DNA from: Eunapius fragilis
Taxonomy: Eukaryota > Porifera > Demospongiae > Spongillida > Spongillidae
NCBI GenBank assembly: GCA_963681505.1
Contig: OY811989.1
Span: forward strand, 4,430,736 to 4,494,735
Direction: 5' to 3'
Length of the DNA stretch: 64,000 nt
A program made the translations under genes and the position numbers. The notes beneath the pieces are model-generated. The model saw nothing but the letters and a program-made list of their open reading frames with translations, made no database searches and was not told the DNA's origin. This document shows, piece after piece, positions 37,941-51,165 of the stretch. The stretch's first letter is position 1. Each line of letters begins with the position of its first letter.

Positions 37941-38554
37941 GTGGGGTGAGGAGAAATGGAGGGAAGAAGGTAGTGGGACCAATTTGAGTACGACTGTGCT
38001 ACGTACAGTATTCTCCGAGGCCACACTCTGAGTTTATCAACCCAAGAATGGTCATCATCATTATCCTCACTCCCACCCCCAAGACCAACGGATTGGCTGA
38101 AGACAAGCTTTTCACTGGTGTCTGGTGCGGTGGTGTTGAGCTGTAGAGGTAGGTGGGCAGAGGGTTAAAAAATAAACAATGAAGGCAGACATATAAAAGA
38201 AAATAATTACAAATCTAAATAAGTGATGAACCATGCAGCATCAGCTGAAGGTAATCAAGAGTGGGAGGGTGGTGGGAGGGTGATGGGAGGGTGATGGGAG
38301 GAGTATGCTTTTCTTTTTAAAATGACAACTCAGTATGGTGTTATCCAATTCAATGGCATAACATCAACATGCAGCACACATCCCTTCAGGTCAAACATTG
38401 CAATTTGAGATAACAGTGATAAGTTTCATGTTTCACAATGCACCCAAATTCACGGCATGCCATTTGAAATAACCAGAGTACGTAAATGGTCACAGTTTAC
38501 CACGGCTATGTGCTAATGACCTGTTATGGTTGACACTGGCGGTCATTGTTATTG

Positions 38555-38750
38555 ACAGGAGAGCAGGGAGGGTGGAGGGGTGAGGAGGGCAAGGGTGGAG
38601 GGGTGAGAAGGGTGAGGGTGGAAGGGTGAGAAGGGTGAGGGTGGAGGGGTGAGAAGGGTGAGGGTGGAGGGTGAGGGTAGAGGAGTGAGAAGAAGGGCAA
38701 GGGTGGAGGGTGCAAAGGGTGAGGGTGGAGCAGTGTGAAGATGGAGGGGT
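38555..38750. repeat. GGGTGAGGGTGGAGGGGTGAG array, TMEM144-B intron 6 side
   Basis: Roughly 20-bp units just downstream, on the gene strand, of exon 6. A partial copy of this intron is found at 42,905-43,012. Confidence 0.8.
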
Positions 38751-38998
38751 GGTGGATAAAGGCACACCTTCTTGCTCACAAGACGCTCTTGGGTACTGTC
38801 CACTGTGGTACCATGTGACTGAGCTCCAATGGTCACCTTTCCCTCAGTTTTTATGAAGGCCAGGATAACAGTACTGTTAGAGAAAACATCAGTGCAATAT
38901 GAATTAACAGCTGCAGGAGTGCATTGTTCCCCATCCATGTGAGCTATTATGAAAAGTGGAAACACAGTGCAATTTCCAAGGCTGCAAGTTGTAGAGCA

Positions 38999-39115
38999 GA
39001 ATCTGTGTGTAGTGTGGTGTGGTGAGGGTGTAGTGTGGTGTAGGTGTGGTGTGGTGTAGTATGGGTGTGTGGTGTGGTGTAGTGTGGGTGTGGTGCAGGT
39101 GTGGTGTTTTCCATA
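38999..39115. repeat. GTGGTGTAGTGTGGGT short array, TMEM144-B intron 5
   Basis: Units of GTGTGGTGTAG and GTGTGGTG. A second small array (GGAGCCCAGATATGGA, three to four units) lies at 39,535-39,590. Confidence 0.75.
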
Positions 39116-39664
39116 GCAATGTTTGTAGGGGGGAAGGGGGGCACATGGCATGCATACATGAAATGGCATTGAAGGATCGGGTGGCAACGCCCTAAGGATG
39201 GGTGAAATGCCAATCAATTTGGCACTATCAGTTATGATACACACCTGCCTGTCAATCAAACAACAATACAGACATGTGTCTTTTCCATGTTTTAAATAGA
39301 ACACTTTTTAAAAAATTATTTCTTCTCATCCCCTTAAAAAGTAATAATAATAAAAAACATACTGGCAAGAGTTTTTTTTTTGGTTAAAACTAACACCTCG
39401 ATATACTGCAGTGCATTGTGGGAAGTGAGCAGAGACAGTGACTCAAGGAGCGACGAGATGTACGGCAGTGTGAACAGCAGTGTGGTGCCGAAAACAAGCT
39501 AAGCATAGGGATGGCAAGACGGGTGTAATCGGAGCCCAGATATGGAGCCCAGATATGGAGCCCAGATTTGGAGCCCAGATTTGGAGAGTGGGTGAAAAAT
39601 GGTCCCTGTGACCCCAAACCCTTGACCCCAAGATCCCAATTTCAAGCACACCTAGTTAATATGT

Positions 39665-40275
39665 TTACTTAGGATGAGGTGGTGATGATGAGGTAGTGAA
39701 GTGTGGAGATGTGATGAGGTGGTGATGATGAGGTGTGGAAGTGTGAGGATTTTTGAGGTGGTGGTGATGAGGTAGTGGGTGTGGGGATGTGATGAGGTAG
39801 TGAAGTGTGGAGATGTGATGAGTGGTGATGATGAGGTGTGGAAGTCTGAGGATTTTTGAGGTGGTAGTGATTAGGTAGTGGGTGTGGGATGTGATGAGGT
39901 AGTGAAGTGTAGAGATGTGATGAGGTGGTGGTGAAGAGGTAGTGGAAATGTGGAGATGTGATGAGGTGGTGGAAGTGTGGAGATGTGATGTGGTGGTGAT
40001 GAGGTAGTGGAAATGTGGGGATGTGATGAGGTGGTGATGATGAGGTAGTGGAAATGTGATGAGGGGTGTGATGAGGTAGTTAGAAGTGTGAGGTGGTGGT
40101 GATGAGGTGGTGGTGATGAGAGGTAGTTGGAAGTGTGAGGTGATGGTGATGAGGTAGTGAAGTGTGGGGATGTGATGAGGTGGTGGTGATGAGGTAGTGG
40201 AAGTGTGGGGGTGCGATGAGGTGGTGATGATGATGAGGTAGTGGAAGTGTGGGGATGTGATGAGGTGGTGATGAT
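39665..40275. repeat. GATGAGGTGGTGATGATGAG minisatellite, TMEM144-B intron 5
   Basis: Irregular units combining GATGAGGTAGTG, AAGTGTGGAGATGT and GGTGATGAT. About 600 bp, ending about 100 bp from exon 5. Confidence 0.85.
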
Positions 40276-40681
40276 GATGGAGTGTGTACCTGTTAATAGA
40301 GTAGACAAGCATGTGATGGGGCATTAGAACAGTTTACATTTTAATATCATCAGTTCATCACATCCATCATTACCTTGCCACCACAAACAGTATCCCACCA
40401 TAGTTGAGCCAGCGACACTCAATCTGGTTTACCTGGTCCAGTATAAACCTTTTGGCCGGTCAAAACAATTGGTTGTAAGGGCAGCAGGCATGTGACGCGT
40501 GGGTGAGGAGTGTGAGGTGTGTGAGGCAGGCAAGGCTTAAGTGTAAACACGACACAGCTAACAGTCAGCCTCACATTGCTGTTATCCATCCTCCAAGGAG
40601 GTTAGTGGTCCCCCACACTGTCAGCCCCATGGTGAGCCCTATCATCTTGATGATAGAGACTGTCAAGATGTTGCCTTTTGA

Positions 40682-40714
<33 letters not shown>
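40682..40714. repeat. Poly-G tract
   Basis: More than 30 consecutive G, starting a few bases outside the TMEM144-B exon 4 acceptor. A second run lies at 40,925-40,946 next to exon 3. Confidence 0.9.
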
Positions 40715-40715
<1 letters not shown>

Positions 40716-41567
40716 AGACAAGTGGGTGGGTGGAGTCAAGTGCATGGCTCAGTGTACAGGACCTCTATACCAGTGGTCCACAAGAGGCCACCTCCCAACA
40801 TGGAGGGTAAGAACATGGGAGGTTGGTCCCTGATCATGTTCACTACCAGTCCCACCAACCATATCCCTATGCAGAGCACCCACTGAAAGAAAAACCCTGG
40901 GGTGGTACAGAGAAGGTGTGTGTGGGGGGGGGGGGGGGGGGGGGGGAAAGGGGGAGAGAGTGGAGTACAAGAGAGGGGAGAGGGATAGAAGAGTAGGAAG
41001 CAAGGAGAAGAATGCAAAGGGGGTCAGAGAATGCTTGCAATCCTTTGGACTCACGCCTACCATCTCCCGTGTCGAACTTCTTGACCGGGATAAAGTTGCT
41101 TCCGAAGAACAGGATAGCAACAGCAGCTCCAAAGTAGCCTTTCCACGGTTCGCTTCCAGGGTCGCAAAGCTTCCCGCAATGGAAATCACTGCGCGATCCG
41201 CCAGCTGTTTGAACACCTTTACGGAAACGTTACAACTTATAAATACCGGTATGTTTTCTCCCGGTTTAATACGAAGGGTCACCTTCGGAGGTTGTATAGC
41301 AGATCCCTTCTCGCGGGGTTCCCGGTGGGAAGAGTGCGAGCGCCCTTCCTGCCGAACAGAGGATAAGCAGGAGCGCTCCAACTGAGCCAAACATCCCAAA
41401 AACCATTTATATCTACCGCATTACAAAAATAATAAAACTAAAAATCGAACGCGATATTATCAAAAGTTGACGTCGCGTGCAATTAAAAAAAAAACGAATG
41501 CATAGGGGCACTGTCTAATTTCCAGTGCGTAAGAAAGAAGTTGTAGAAGACATGTAGGTGTCTCTTA

Positions 41568-41820
41568 TGCACCTATCAATGGTCTCCCCCACCTGTCCCA
41601 GTGCGAGCACAGGTGGGGCGAAGGTGGGGATTTGACGATTGCAAATCCTCCACTGCTGGGGCATTTTAACCGATCAAATTACCCATAAATGTATAAGTCA
41701 TTTCTCATGAATAATTAAGCACATGGTCATTTGTCAACCCCCCCCCCCCCCAAGGGGCAAAAATCTTAGTCAATCCCCACCCAAATGTGCCCGCAGTGGG
41801 GGAGGCCATTGATAGGTGCA
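41568..41820. repeat. MITE with TTA flanks
   Basis: The ends TGCACCTATCAATGG and CCATTGATAGGTGCA are perfect inverted repeats, continuing into CTCCCCCAC/GTGGGGGAG. TTA abuts both sides (41565-41567 and 41821-41823). A poly-C tract lies inside. Confidence 0.8.
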
Positions 41821-41972
41821 TTAAATAATTTGAAAGCTTGAAAAACCGATCCATTACTAGTAGTGGTATTAGGGATGCACAGGGTTAGAAGCTCCTCGTG
41901 TTTGTTGTGCCTGGATGTCCAATGATGGTTAGGTGTGGACAGGGCTAGGTGGTTAGGGATGGTTATCGTAAC

Positions 41973-42069
<97 letters not shown>
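41973..42069. repeat. (GA)n microsatellite
   Basis: About 97 bp of pure GA. Confidence 0.95.
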
Positions 42070-42071
<2 letters not shown>

Positions 42072-42146
42072 GCATGCTGCCTTTGATATCATGGTCACCT
42101 CTCCCCTTAACTCCTAGCAGCATCCTAACAGCAGCAAGCTTGTCTA

Positions 42147-42149
<3 letters not shown>

Positions 42150-42178
<29 letters not shown>
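42150..42178. repeat. Poly-G tract
   Basis: About 28 consecutive G in an otherwise gene-free stretch between TMEM144-B and TMEM144-C. Confidence 0.9.
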
Positions 42179-42180
<2 letters not shown>

Positions 42181-42504
42181 AAACCAGGAAGTACAACATC
42201 AATTACCCTAAGTGTTTTAGTGCTAGGTTGGGTGTTCATCTCACTCTTATGGGAACTGGGGCAGAGAGGCCCAAACCACCTTCTTCCACCTGGCTTCTCA
42301 CTTCCTGCCATAAATGCAAAGCTCCAACTTAGATTGTATAGCAGGACGAACTTCCCCCTAGTTCTAGGTATGGCTAGAATATGAAATCCCTCCTCCCTCA
42401 GGCTTCTGGACATCCCATAGGGACTGATGTTTGTATGTGCTGTGATATAATCCAATAGTGTGTATACATCCCATTATTGTAATGTGTGCAATGAGGGCGC
42501 CATA

Positions 42505-42905
42505 ACAGGAGCTCTCCCTTTGGTGACCGGGATGAATATTCAGGCTGTGATCCCCGCACTGGTTCTCTGCCCTTCTGTATCATTGACGGTACCCGCCATG
42601 GTTCTTGTGTACCATTGATGGTACCAGCAATGGTTCCCCGCCCTTGTGTATCATTGACGGTACCCGCAATGGTTCTTGTGTACCACTGATGGTACCAGCA
42701 ATGGTTCCCCGCCCTTGTGTATCGTTGACGGTACCATTGATGGTACCAGCAATGGTTCCCCGCCCTTGTGTATCATTGACGGTACCATTGATGGTACCAG
42801 CAATGGTTCCCCGCCCTTGTGTATCATTGACGGTACCCACCATGGTTCTTGTGTACCATTGATGGTACCAGCACTGGTTCCCCGCCCTTGTGTATCATTG
42901 ACTGT
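42505..42905. repeat. Minisatellite grown from a copy of RhoGEF exon 1
   Basis: The start (42,505-42,590) parallels RhoGEF codons at 44,575-44,650: GGAGCTCTCCCTT, GGATGAATATTC, then CCCGCAATGGT/CCCGCACTGGT and CCGCCCTCGTGT/TGCCCTTCTGT. From there, units of AGCAATGGTTCCCCGCCC plus TTGTGTATCATTGACGGTAC are repeated about eight times. Confidence 0.75.
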
Positions 42906-44365
42906 CAGACAACAGTACACAGTTTACATAGCTACATGCTAATGATCTGTTATGGTTGACATACTAAACAGACACTGTTATTGACAGGAGAGCAGGGAGG
43001 GTGGAGGGGTGAGTAAGGTAGCTGGCTCTCTTTGCTGATCTGTGGAAACACAGGCAAACAAAGGAAGATTAGCTCCAATATAAAAACAACTAGAATTTTG
43101 CATTTTGTTGCAATAAGATCAGACTGTATTTACAATTTGCAGATGTGTGAAAGGTTTTCATATATACGTAGACAAATTAACGATTGACAAGCAAGACGTG
43201 GACAAATCGACAGCTTCTAGGCATTGTTAGGACTAATCACATATTCGAACAATGTACATGTGTCTAATTAAAGATGTTTTAATAGATTCGTAAATCAGTC
43301 TCAAATGAATATATTTGTATGCTGCGTGTTAATGACATGCAAATTAGCCCACGTCGAAAGGGCACTGTCGATAGGGCCGTCCACAAATGACGTCACGCAA
43401 AAATGGCGGAATTTGACCCCCCTCGTCACACATTATCCCATACTGATGTATGCTTTAATGTATAAATCGTCACACTGCTGATACCCCCCTCCCCCCCTTC
43501 AGCGTGACGTAATTTATGAACGGCCCCAAACCAACGGCTATTGCGGCAAATCAACACTAAAGCACCATACATGTAGTCTAGACAGCTGGTTTACCTGGTC
43601 CAGCATAAACCTTTTGGGGTTAGTGGATTTAAACAATATAGGTCAATGAAGGCACGTGACGAGTGGGAGTACACATGACACAGCTATAGTTGCTAGGGCT
43701 TGCCTCCTCCAAGGAGGTTAGTGGTCCCCATATGGTGAGGCTTATCATTGATGTTGCTTTTTGATGGAGGGGAGGGGGGGGGAGGGGAAGACAAGTGGGT
43801 GGGTGGAGTTAAGTGCATGGTTCAGTGTACAGGATCTCTATGCCAGTGGTCCACAAGAGGTCGCCTCCCAACATGGAGGGTAAGAACATGGGAGGCTTGT
43901 CCCTGATCATCCACCAGTCCCACCAACCATATCCCTATGCAGAGCACCCACTGAAAGAAAAACCCTGGGGTGGTACAGAGAAGGTGTGTGTGGGGGGAAG
44001 AGGGAGAGTGGGGAAGAGAGAGTGGGAAAGAGAGAGAGGAGAGGGATAGAAGAATAGGAGCAATGAAAAGAAGAATGAAAAGGGGGTGGGAGAATGCTTA
44101 CAGTCCGTTGGACCCACGCCTGTTGAACTTCTTGACTGGAATTAAGTTGCTTCGAAGAACAGGATTGCAACAGCAGCTCCAAAGTAGCGTTCGCTTCACA
44201 CAATGGAAATCACTGCGCGATCCACCAGCTGTTCGAACGCCTTTTACGGGAACGTTATAAATATATTTACATATGAATGGTTACCTTCGGCGGTTGTGTA
44301 GCAGATCCCTTCATTATCGCGAGCGCGAGAGCCTTTCCTGCTTTAAGCAGGAGCGTTCCGACATC
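42906..44365 (-). pseudogene. TMEM144-like copy C, decayed 5' fragment
   Basis: Carries, in the same order as copy B, an intron 6 piece (42,906-43,012, matching 38,490-38,590), exon 5 (43,588-43,622), exon 4 (43,709-43,770), exon 3 (43,840-43,976), exon 2 (about 44,118-44,225) and exon 1 (44,290-44,360). Every exon has deletions, for example most of exon 4, and exon 1 has lost much of its leader. No 3' half is present. It is a segmental duplicate of copy B that has lost coding ability. Confidence 0.8.
43373..43527. repeat. MITE inside TMEM144-C
   Basis: The ends GGGCCGTCCACAAATGACGT and ACGTAATTTATGAACGGCCC are inverted matches. About 155 bp. Confidence 0.7.
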
Positions 44366-44543
44366 ATATATATAATATATATATACATTAGTGTTAATTA
44401 ATTAACTTTATCGGATAATTCATTTCGACGTGGGCAGTGACCTCGTACATAAACGCTTCCAATTAACTTGGTCATGTCGCTTTGCCTGAAATCCACGGCG
44501 TTCTGCATCGTGTGCGTTTAGTGTGCGTTTAGCGCCTGGCAAA

Positions 44544-46472
44544 ATGAGCGCACAGCTGATCGAAGCGCGCCACGACAGGAGCTCTCCCTTCGGTGTCCAG
44601 GATGAATATTCGGACTGCGATACCCGCAATGGTCCCCGCCCTCGTGTAATAGTGTCCCCTATGAAGCCCGAAGCTTTGTCGAGGGAAGGGACGCATTCTT
44701 CATGGAACACGAACCATTGCGTCGAAAGTGAAAATGTCGTTGAAAGTGTCGATCAGTTTGCCAAGCGAAAAGGTGCGAATGGATTGGTTAGTAATCACGT
44801 TGTTGCCGCTAAGAGAAACTCCAAGGCAACGGTGTGCATCCTGCCGGAAGAGAAACCCCTGCACTTAGGCGAGCCCCTCTTTCCCAATACAACTGCATCA
44901 CCAAAGAGCTCCCTCGTATCCGGGAAGCTGCAAAGTAAAACGCTACCAGAAAGGACCATGTCTTGCGTCTTCGATGCCCCAACCTCAAAGAAACAGAAGC
45001 ACGTCCTGGGCTTTTTCGGAGCGCTTCGCAGAGGCTCCGTAGAGTCTGCTACACGCCCGACTCCTGCTCTTCTTACCACGCCGCTGGAGGTCATTAGGCC
45101 GCCGGCTAGCCCCATCCTGTTGGGACGCTCTCGGAGCGCGACGCTCCCTCCCAAGCAACCAGCTCCCGCCGAAAGCCGCGGGACACCCGGGGCCTCCGTG
45201 AATGGTGGTGAGTTGCGTCATGCACAGTGCGGTAGTGGCCTTCCTCCAACGACAACAACGGAATCCCGCTCGCGAAAGGTCGACACCAAACTCCCGCTGC
45301 AGCGGTCCACCACTAGTAGACCCGCCAAACTGGAAACGGTGCCGGGAAGTCCCGCACCCCACACACACAGCGTCGCTAGCACGATGCCCAATCCGCGGAA
45401 GGATACAGATAAGGATGCGGAGGACGATAGAGAGCTACCCCCCTTCCCGGTCTTAGACGACATTGTTCCCGCCACACAGTCCAACTTGCGCGCGCGTCGC
45501 CTACGCAACAGCTCCAGCGCCGGCGGCCATCCCACAGCGGAGATGGTCCTGTCCACAGGTACGCTGTCGTCGGACCCCGAGTGCGCCGACCTGCCTCCCG
45601 TTCCGGTCCACGTTCCCCCGGGATGGACGGAGGAACCGGCGAAGGTCAAGCCTCGCCACTTGATAAGGAAAGGCCACACCTTCACCGAAGGGGAACTGAG
45701 AGGGTCCCATCAGGCACCAGCTGACTGGGTGAGTGTATACCATATGGCCTCTGATAGCTAAGGGGTATAATATATAAAGCACGTTTCTTACTAAGTGTTC
45801 AGTGCACTGGAATCAAACCTTTACCTCCTTACTTACCCTGTTCATGCACGCATCGTATGCACAATACATATGCACCCTCTCCTCTTTCTTACTCACATGT
45901 ACGTAGCGTGAGATGAGACAGCATGTGGTCAGATTTCTCCTGGAAACGGAGCAATCATACGTGCAGTCGCTGGTGACCATCGTTAAGGTTAGCAAAGCTG
46001 GTGTGGTGAAAACATCCATCAACGCGTTGAACATCGCAGGTTTACTCTGAGTCTCTGAAGAGTTCCTCTCTGATGGAGGGAGCCTTGCTGAATGAAATCT
46101 TCTCACACATCCCTGAGATCTGCACGTTACACGAAAAGTTCCTCCAGGAGATACGGGAGCGCGTAGAGAGGTGGCACCATATGCAAAAGATAGGCGACAT
46201 CCTTGTCAATACGGTATGTTGGTCCCCAGTCCATCTTGCACCTTGCTTCTTTTCAAACGTGGGCAAATCTGTCTTTCTGCAGTTCACCAGGTGTCAGCTA
46301 ATGGAGCTGTATAGTGCTTTCATACAGAACTTCATGCGTGCCAAAACTGCTGTCGAGATAGCCAAGCATTCACGTCCTGACTTTTCAAGGTTGCTTGAGG
46401 TTGGTAGAGCGTGTACCAGCATGTAGGCCTCTCTTTTTCTCTCTCCCTCTTCCTAACCCTGTGTCTCTCTCT

Positions 46473-46507
<35 letters not shown>

Positions 46508-46531
46508 CTTTCTCTCTCTCTCTCTCTTTTT

Positions 46532-46618
<87 letters not shown>

Positions 46619-49600
46619 GCAACTGTCTCGGGACAGTGAAGGCAAGCTCAGTTTGAATGACCTTCTCATCAAACCTGTCCAACGCATACCTCGGTACGTC
46701 CTCTTCATCAAGGACCTCCTCAAGTACACGGCGCCCACCCACCCGGACCACACCCACCTGCAACAAGCGCTAGGAGCCCTCACGACGCTAGCCGAGAGGG
46801 TGAACGAGAGTGAACGAGAAGCCAGCCGCTTGGAGAGACAGAAGGAACTGTTGGCTGCTGTTGATGGACTGGCAATGGTAAACTGGAATTTGTATGATGG
46901 ATACTTTAAAAATCAAACTGTTTTCTTTTTTTTTTTAATACCAATTTCTAGTTTTTGACTCCCTACAGCTCCTTAATTCGCTATGACATGATTACTGAGA
47001 TTGTAAGTCAATGCAAACTGTTTACACTGTCCTTAATTAAGGGTGTTTATCTGTGCTTGTGAAGTGTGTGTTTTGTGCATGGTTTGCATATGCATGTATG
47101 TGTGTGTGCTTATCTTTGCTCTGTTGTGGGCATTGCAGAAAGGAAGCGTTCAGAAGAAGGATCGTTTCCTAATTTTGTTCTCTGATCTAATAATCTGTGC
47201 ATCCACCAGACGTAAAAGCACTAGCTTCAGAAGGAGTTCACTCATGTAGGTTATCTCTTTTCACAAGCAGAAACCCTCCACCCTATTCACCCTCTCCCCC
47301 CCCCCCCCCCCCATGCTTATCTTCGCAGTAACCTAAACGCAATGCTCCCAGAGGCAATTCGATACAAGATCAAATGGTTCTGTAAGCTGACAGATATTTC
47401 TCTCGCTCAGATACAAGGTGAGGATCATACAAGGGGTGTCTGGGGCTAACTAATGTCTCATGTCTCATGCTATTATATTTGCCCCCCCCCCCCCACCTCC
47501 ACCTCTAATTTGTCCGGTAGCGCCTTGCGCGGAGAAGAGAAAACTCAACACGCTTGAGAAGATTCTAGAGAACCAGCGTAAAGATGAGGCCTGTCTGCTT
47601 CAAATGTTGGAGCAGGCCGGCGGGCTTCATAGACCACATCAGGTTAGATGGCGCTTTTGGGGGGCGGGCGTGCGGTGTCGCAGCAGGTGTGGTGCGTTTG
47701 AGTGCGGTTAGTTAGAGCACCGCCACAATTTTATTCATTAGCTTATTTTACTGCCCGCAATGTACATAAGATTATGACTGCACAATTGTAATTGTGCGTG
47801 TGTGGTGTGTGTATGTGTGTGTGTGTGTGTGTGTGGTGTGTGTATGTGTGTGTGGTGTGTGTATGTGTGTGTGTGGTGTGCGTGTGTGTGTGCGTGTGCG
47901 TGCGCATGGGCGAACAAGGGAACACAATCTAGGCTTAGTTTGAAAGAATGCTGTCATACAAAACACTACACCTGGGCTCCATACATGCCTTCATCTCTCT
48001 CTCTGTCTCTCTCTCTCTCTCTGTCTCTCTCTCTCTTACACACACACACACACGCACACAGCCGTTGGTTGGCATGCTTAAGGATATGCTCATAGAGACA
48101 AGGGCTGACATTGCATCGAAGAAAGCTGAGATTGACAGCCTTCCCCATGACTCACTTCGTCTTGACCTTATCTCCTACGCAAGGCAAGGAGTGTGCATAA
48201 TGCCTTCCTGTTTCAAAACTTACCATGTCCATTTTTACCGCAGCAACCCACCCTTCCAGTATGCCATTGTCTTTCCATTGCAAAGAATCAAAGAGTCCTG
48301 GGAGAGGCAGTTCTCAGAAGTCAAACTTACAGCAAACAAGAATGCTCCGGTCAACCAGATCGTGTCCTCAGTCACGTCCCCACCCCCAGTGAAGGGTCCC
48401 ACGCTGACCAGCATGACTTTCCTCCATCCAATTCTCCTTCAGTCGAACAGGGTGGACACACAGGTGAGCTTGAAGTGGGAGCCTTTTAGCCCCCCCCCCC
48501 CCCTCCCCTCCTCTCCCTTCCCCTCCCCTCCTCCCCCTCCCTCCACTCACACCCAGTGTACCTCATTAAAAAATGTCCTCCACTTGTCTCCACCCCTTCA
48601 ATAAACAAACAACAACAACAACAACAACAACAAACGTAGCTCACATGTGCAGGTGTGGGTCTACCTGTGGAGTCTAACTCCACCAGCTGTCTCTGGGTGT
48701 GCTGCAGTGACGGTCACAACGGGCAGGTCTGCCTTATGGATCTCCACGCCTCCACCAAACCCCACCAGATTGTCAACATCACTGTGTGCGACTCCCCAAT
48801 CCTCTGCCTGACGTCCATCACCGCAGACAGCAAAGGGGCATCCCATCATTCCAAGGGCCCAGGCGGGACCGGGGACGAGGAAGACAAGGAGAGCGAGACA
48901 TCCTCCCTCTCCTCTCAATCCACCGCCGACCTCACCCTGGCCAACAACGACCCCCTCCCTGTCTTCTCCAGCAACAGTTCCAGTACCTCTTCCCCTCAGC
49001 CCAACACTGTCACCTTCACCGGTACCACCACCACCACCACCACCCACCAGGACGGCTTTCGCCGGGTCCGTTCCAATTCCGCCCCGCCGGACCCCGAACG
49101 TGTCACGGACTCTGCCAGTAACCCCCTCGCCCACGTCGACGACAGGCGCAACCCAAACGTCGCCACCCTTCCATCCGAGCCAGCCAAGCTGTTCTCACCC
49201 CTCACGCTCTTGCCAGCCAACAAGCACACCTCCTCCTGTGTGTGGATGGGAACAGAGGGAGGGTGGGTACACGTGTACTTTGCCGGCTGCAACCTCAGGT
49301 CCCGCGTGGCCAGACAGAGCAGACAGCTCTCCTCCCCAGTCCACTGCATCAAGTGAGCAAGGGGGGTGGGAGGGGGCTTGTAAGGACTATGGGGAGGAGC
49401 TTGTAAGGACTATGGGGAGGGGCTTGTAAGGACTATGGGGAGGGGCTTGTAAAGACCCAGGAATGAAGAGGAGATTAATGTATATCATATAACAGCTCCT
49501 ATGGATGTGTGTGTGTGGTGTGTGTGTGTGTGTGTGTGTATGTGGGGAGACATGATACACCTTTCCTTCCCTCTACCTTTGACGTGCTCTGTCCACCAGA

Positions 49601-49897
49601 CACCATAAAGGCAGCGTGTTTGCAGGGCTTGGGAATGGAACCATAGCAATGTTTGCTCAGGATGAAGGTCAGTACCCCCCCCCCCCCCCCTCTCGCCTCC
49701 CCCGCCCCCACGGTTGTGCTTAGTTCCCTGGTCCTGACAGTCATGTCATTTAATTCAGACATCTCTGCCGGACCAAGACACATAGTGGCTGTTGGACAGG
49801 ACCCTATTGTTTCCTGCTTCTCTGTACAGGAGACATTATGGGCAGCCGGAGGAACTAATCTGTATACAATCAACATAGCCAACCACACTGCACTGGT

Positions 49898-49976
<79 letters not shown>

Positions 49977-50249
49977 TGTTGTGTGTTTGTATGTTTGTGG
50001 TGCATACGCACGTTGTGTGCGTATGTTTGTTTACATGCCTGTTGCTGCAGGTGCGGTACCTGGTATGTGTGTTGTGCTGGGAGTTTCTTGGGCGTGTGTG
50101 CTGTTGCTAATTAATTGGTAATGTTTTATAGAGAGAGAGAGAGCAGGCCTTTGCATATCATGTCTGTGGTGGATGCCAGAGGTATAAGGGTGCCAGTATG
50201 GATTGGTTGCCAGGGGTGGACATGTCTACAAGAAGGACCATTTCATCCT

Positions 50250-50324
<75 letters not shown>

Positions 50325-50384
50325 TGTGTGTGTATGTATATGTATATGTGCGTGTGGCATATATGCATCTCATCTTTGTATGCA

Positions 50385-50419
<35 letters not shown>

Positions 50420-51111
50420 TTGTGTTTTGAATGCAGGTGTTAGTATTAGGAACTCTGTACCTGGATAATAAGTGTGTTGTGTTCCTGTTAGCACAGTTGA
50501 GTGTGTGCAGTAAGGGGCTCAGGTTATGAGGAGGAGGGTGAGTGGGAGAAAAGGAGACAGGAAGGTGCAAGGGTGTCAGATTTCCCCCTTTTTGGTCACC
50601 CCACGTATCCACAAGATTATTTGAGGTGTAGGAAAATTAGGTACAATTGTAAAGATTATTTGGACAACCCACTCTCTTTCTCTCCCTTGTAGTGTTTTAT
50701 TATTTTTTCTTTCTTTTTCTCTCTTCTCTCCTCCATAGGCTGCTGTGAAGCTTCCAGGCCGGTACAACAGAGTCCACTCAGCTGTCACCATAGGGCACTG
50801 TGTGTGTGTGAGTGTGTGTGAGTCACCTCTCATCCATCTCTACCACATGCCTTCCAACAACCTCCTGCTGACAATTGACATCACCAACTCAATTATGGAC
50901 CTTCTCAAGGGTAAAGTAGACATCACACACACACACATATACACATATACACATGCATGCACACACATACACACATATACACACACATGCATACACACAT
51001 ATACATACACACATACACATATGCATACACACATACACACATGCATACACACACATATATACAAGCACACACACACATACACACACAGATACACATGCAT
51101 ACATACATATA

Positions 51112-51165
<54 letters not shown>

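Larger units (their letters stand above)
34899..41406 (-). pseudogene. TMEM144-like copy B, all 12 exons recognisable, exon 9 frameshifted
   Basis: Exons (minus): 41283-41406, 41061-41204, 40771-40896, 40575-40674, 40374-40448, 38768-38873, 38007-38140, 37447-37547, 37044-37180, 36905-36963, 36790-36843, 34899-34994. Sizes and phases mirror copy A: exons 4, 5, 8, 11 and 12 have identical lengths. Exon 1 again encodes a signal-like leader (GALLLILCSAGRALALF). Exon 9 lacks 19 bp relative to copy A just after DYLFG, which shifts the frame and gives a stop a few codons later. Exon 9 is a multiple of three in copy A and is flanked by same-phase introns, so skipping it would keep frame at the cost of one or two membrane segments. 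All other exons look under constraint. It is either a young pseudogene, a gene relying on exon skipping, or an assembly error. Introns 5-8 and 11 are stuffed with minisatellites. Confidence 0.75.

Noticed and set aside
39665-40324. Histidine/serine/threonine-rich proteins on the minus strand
   Set aside because: Frames through the GATGAGGTGGTG array in TMEM144-B intron 5.
50120-50250. Additional RhoGEF exon
   Set aside because: The stretch is open and could read HIMSVVDARG.., but the donor would fall in a GT repeat and homology is not clear, so it is mentioned only as a possibility.
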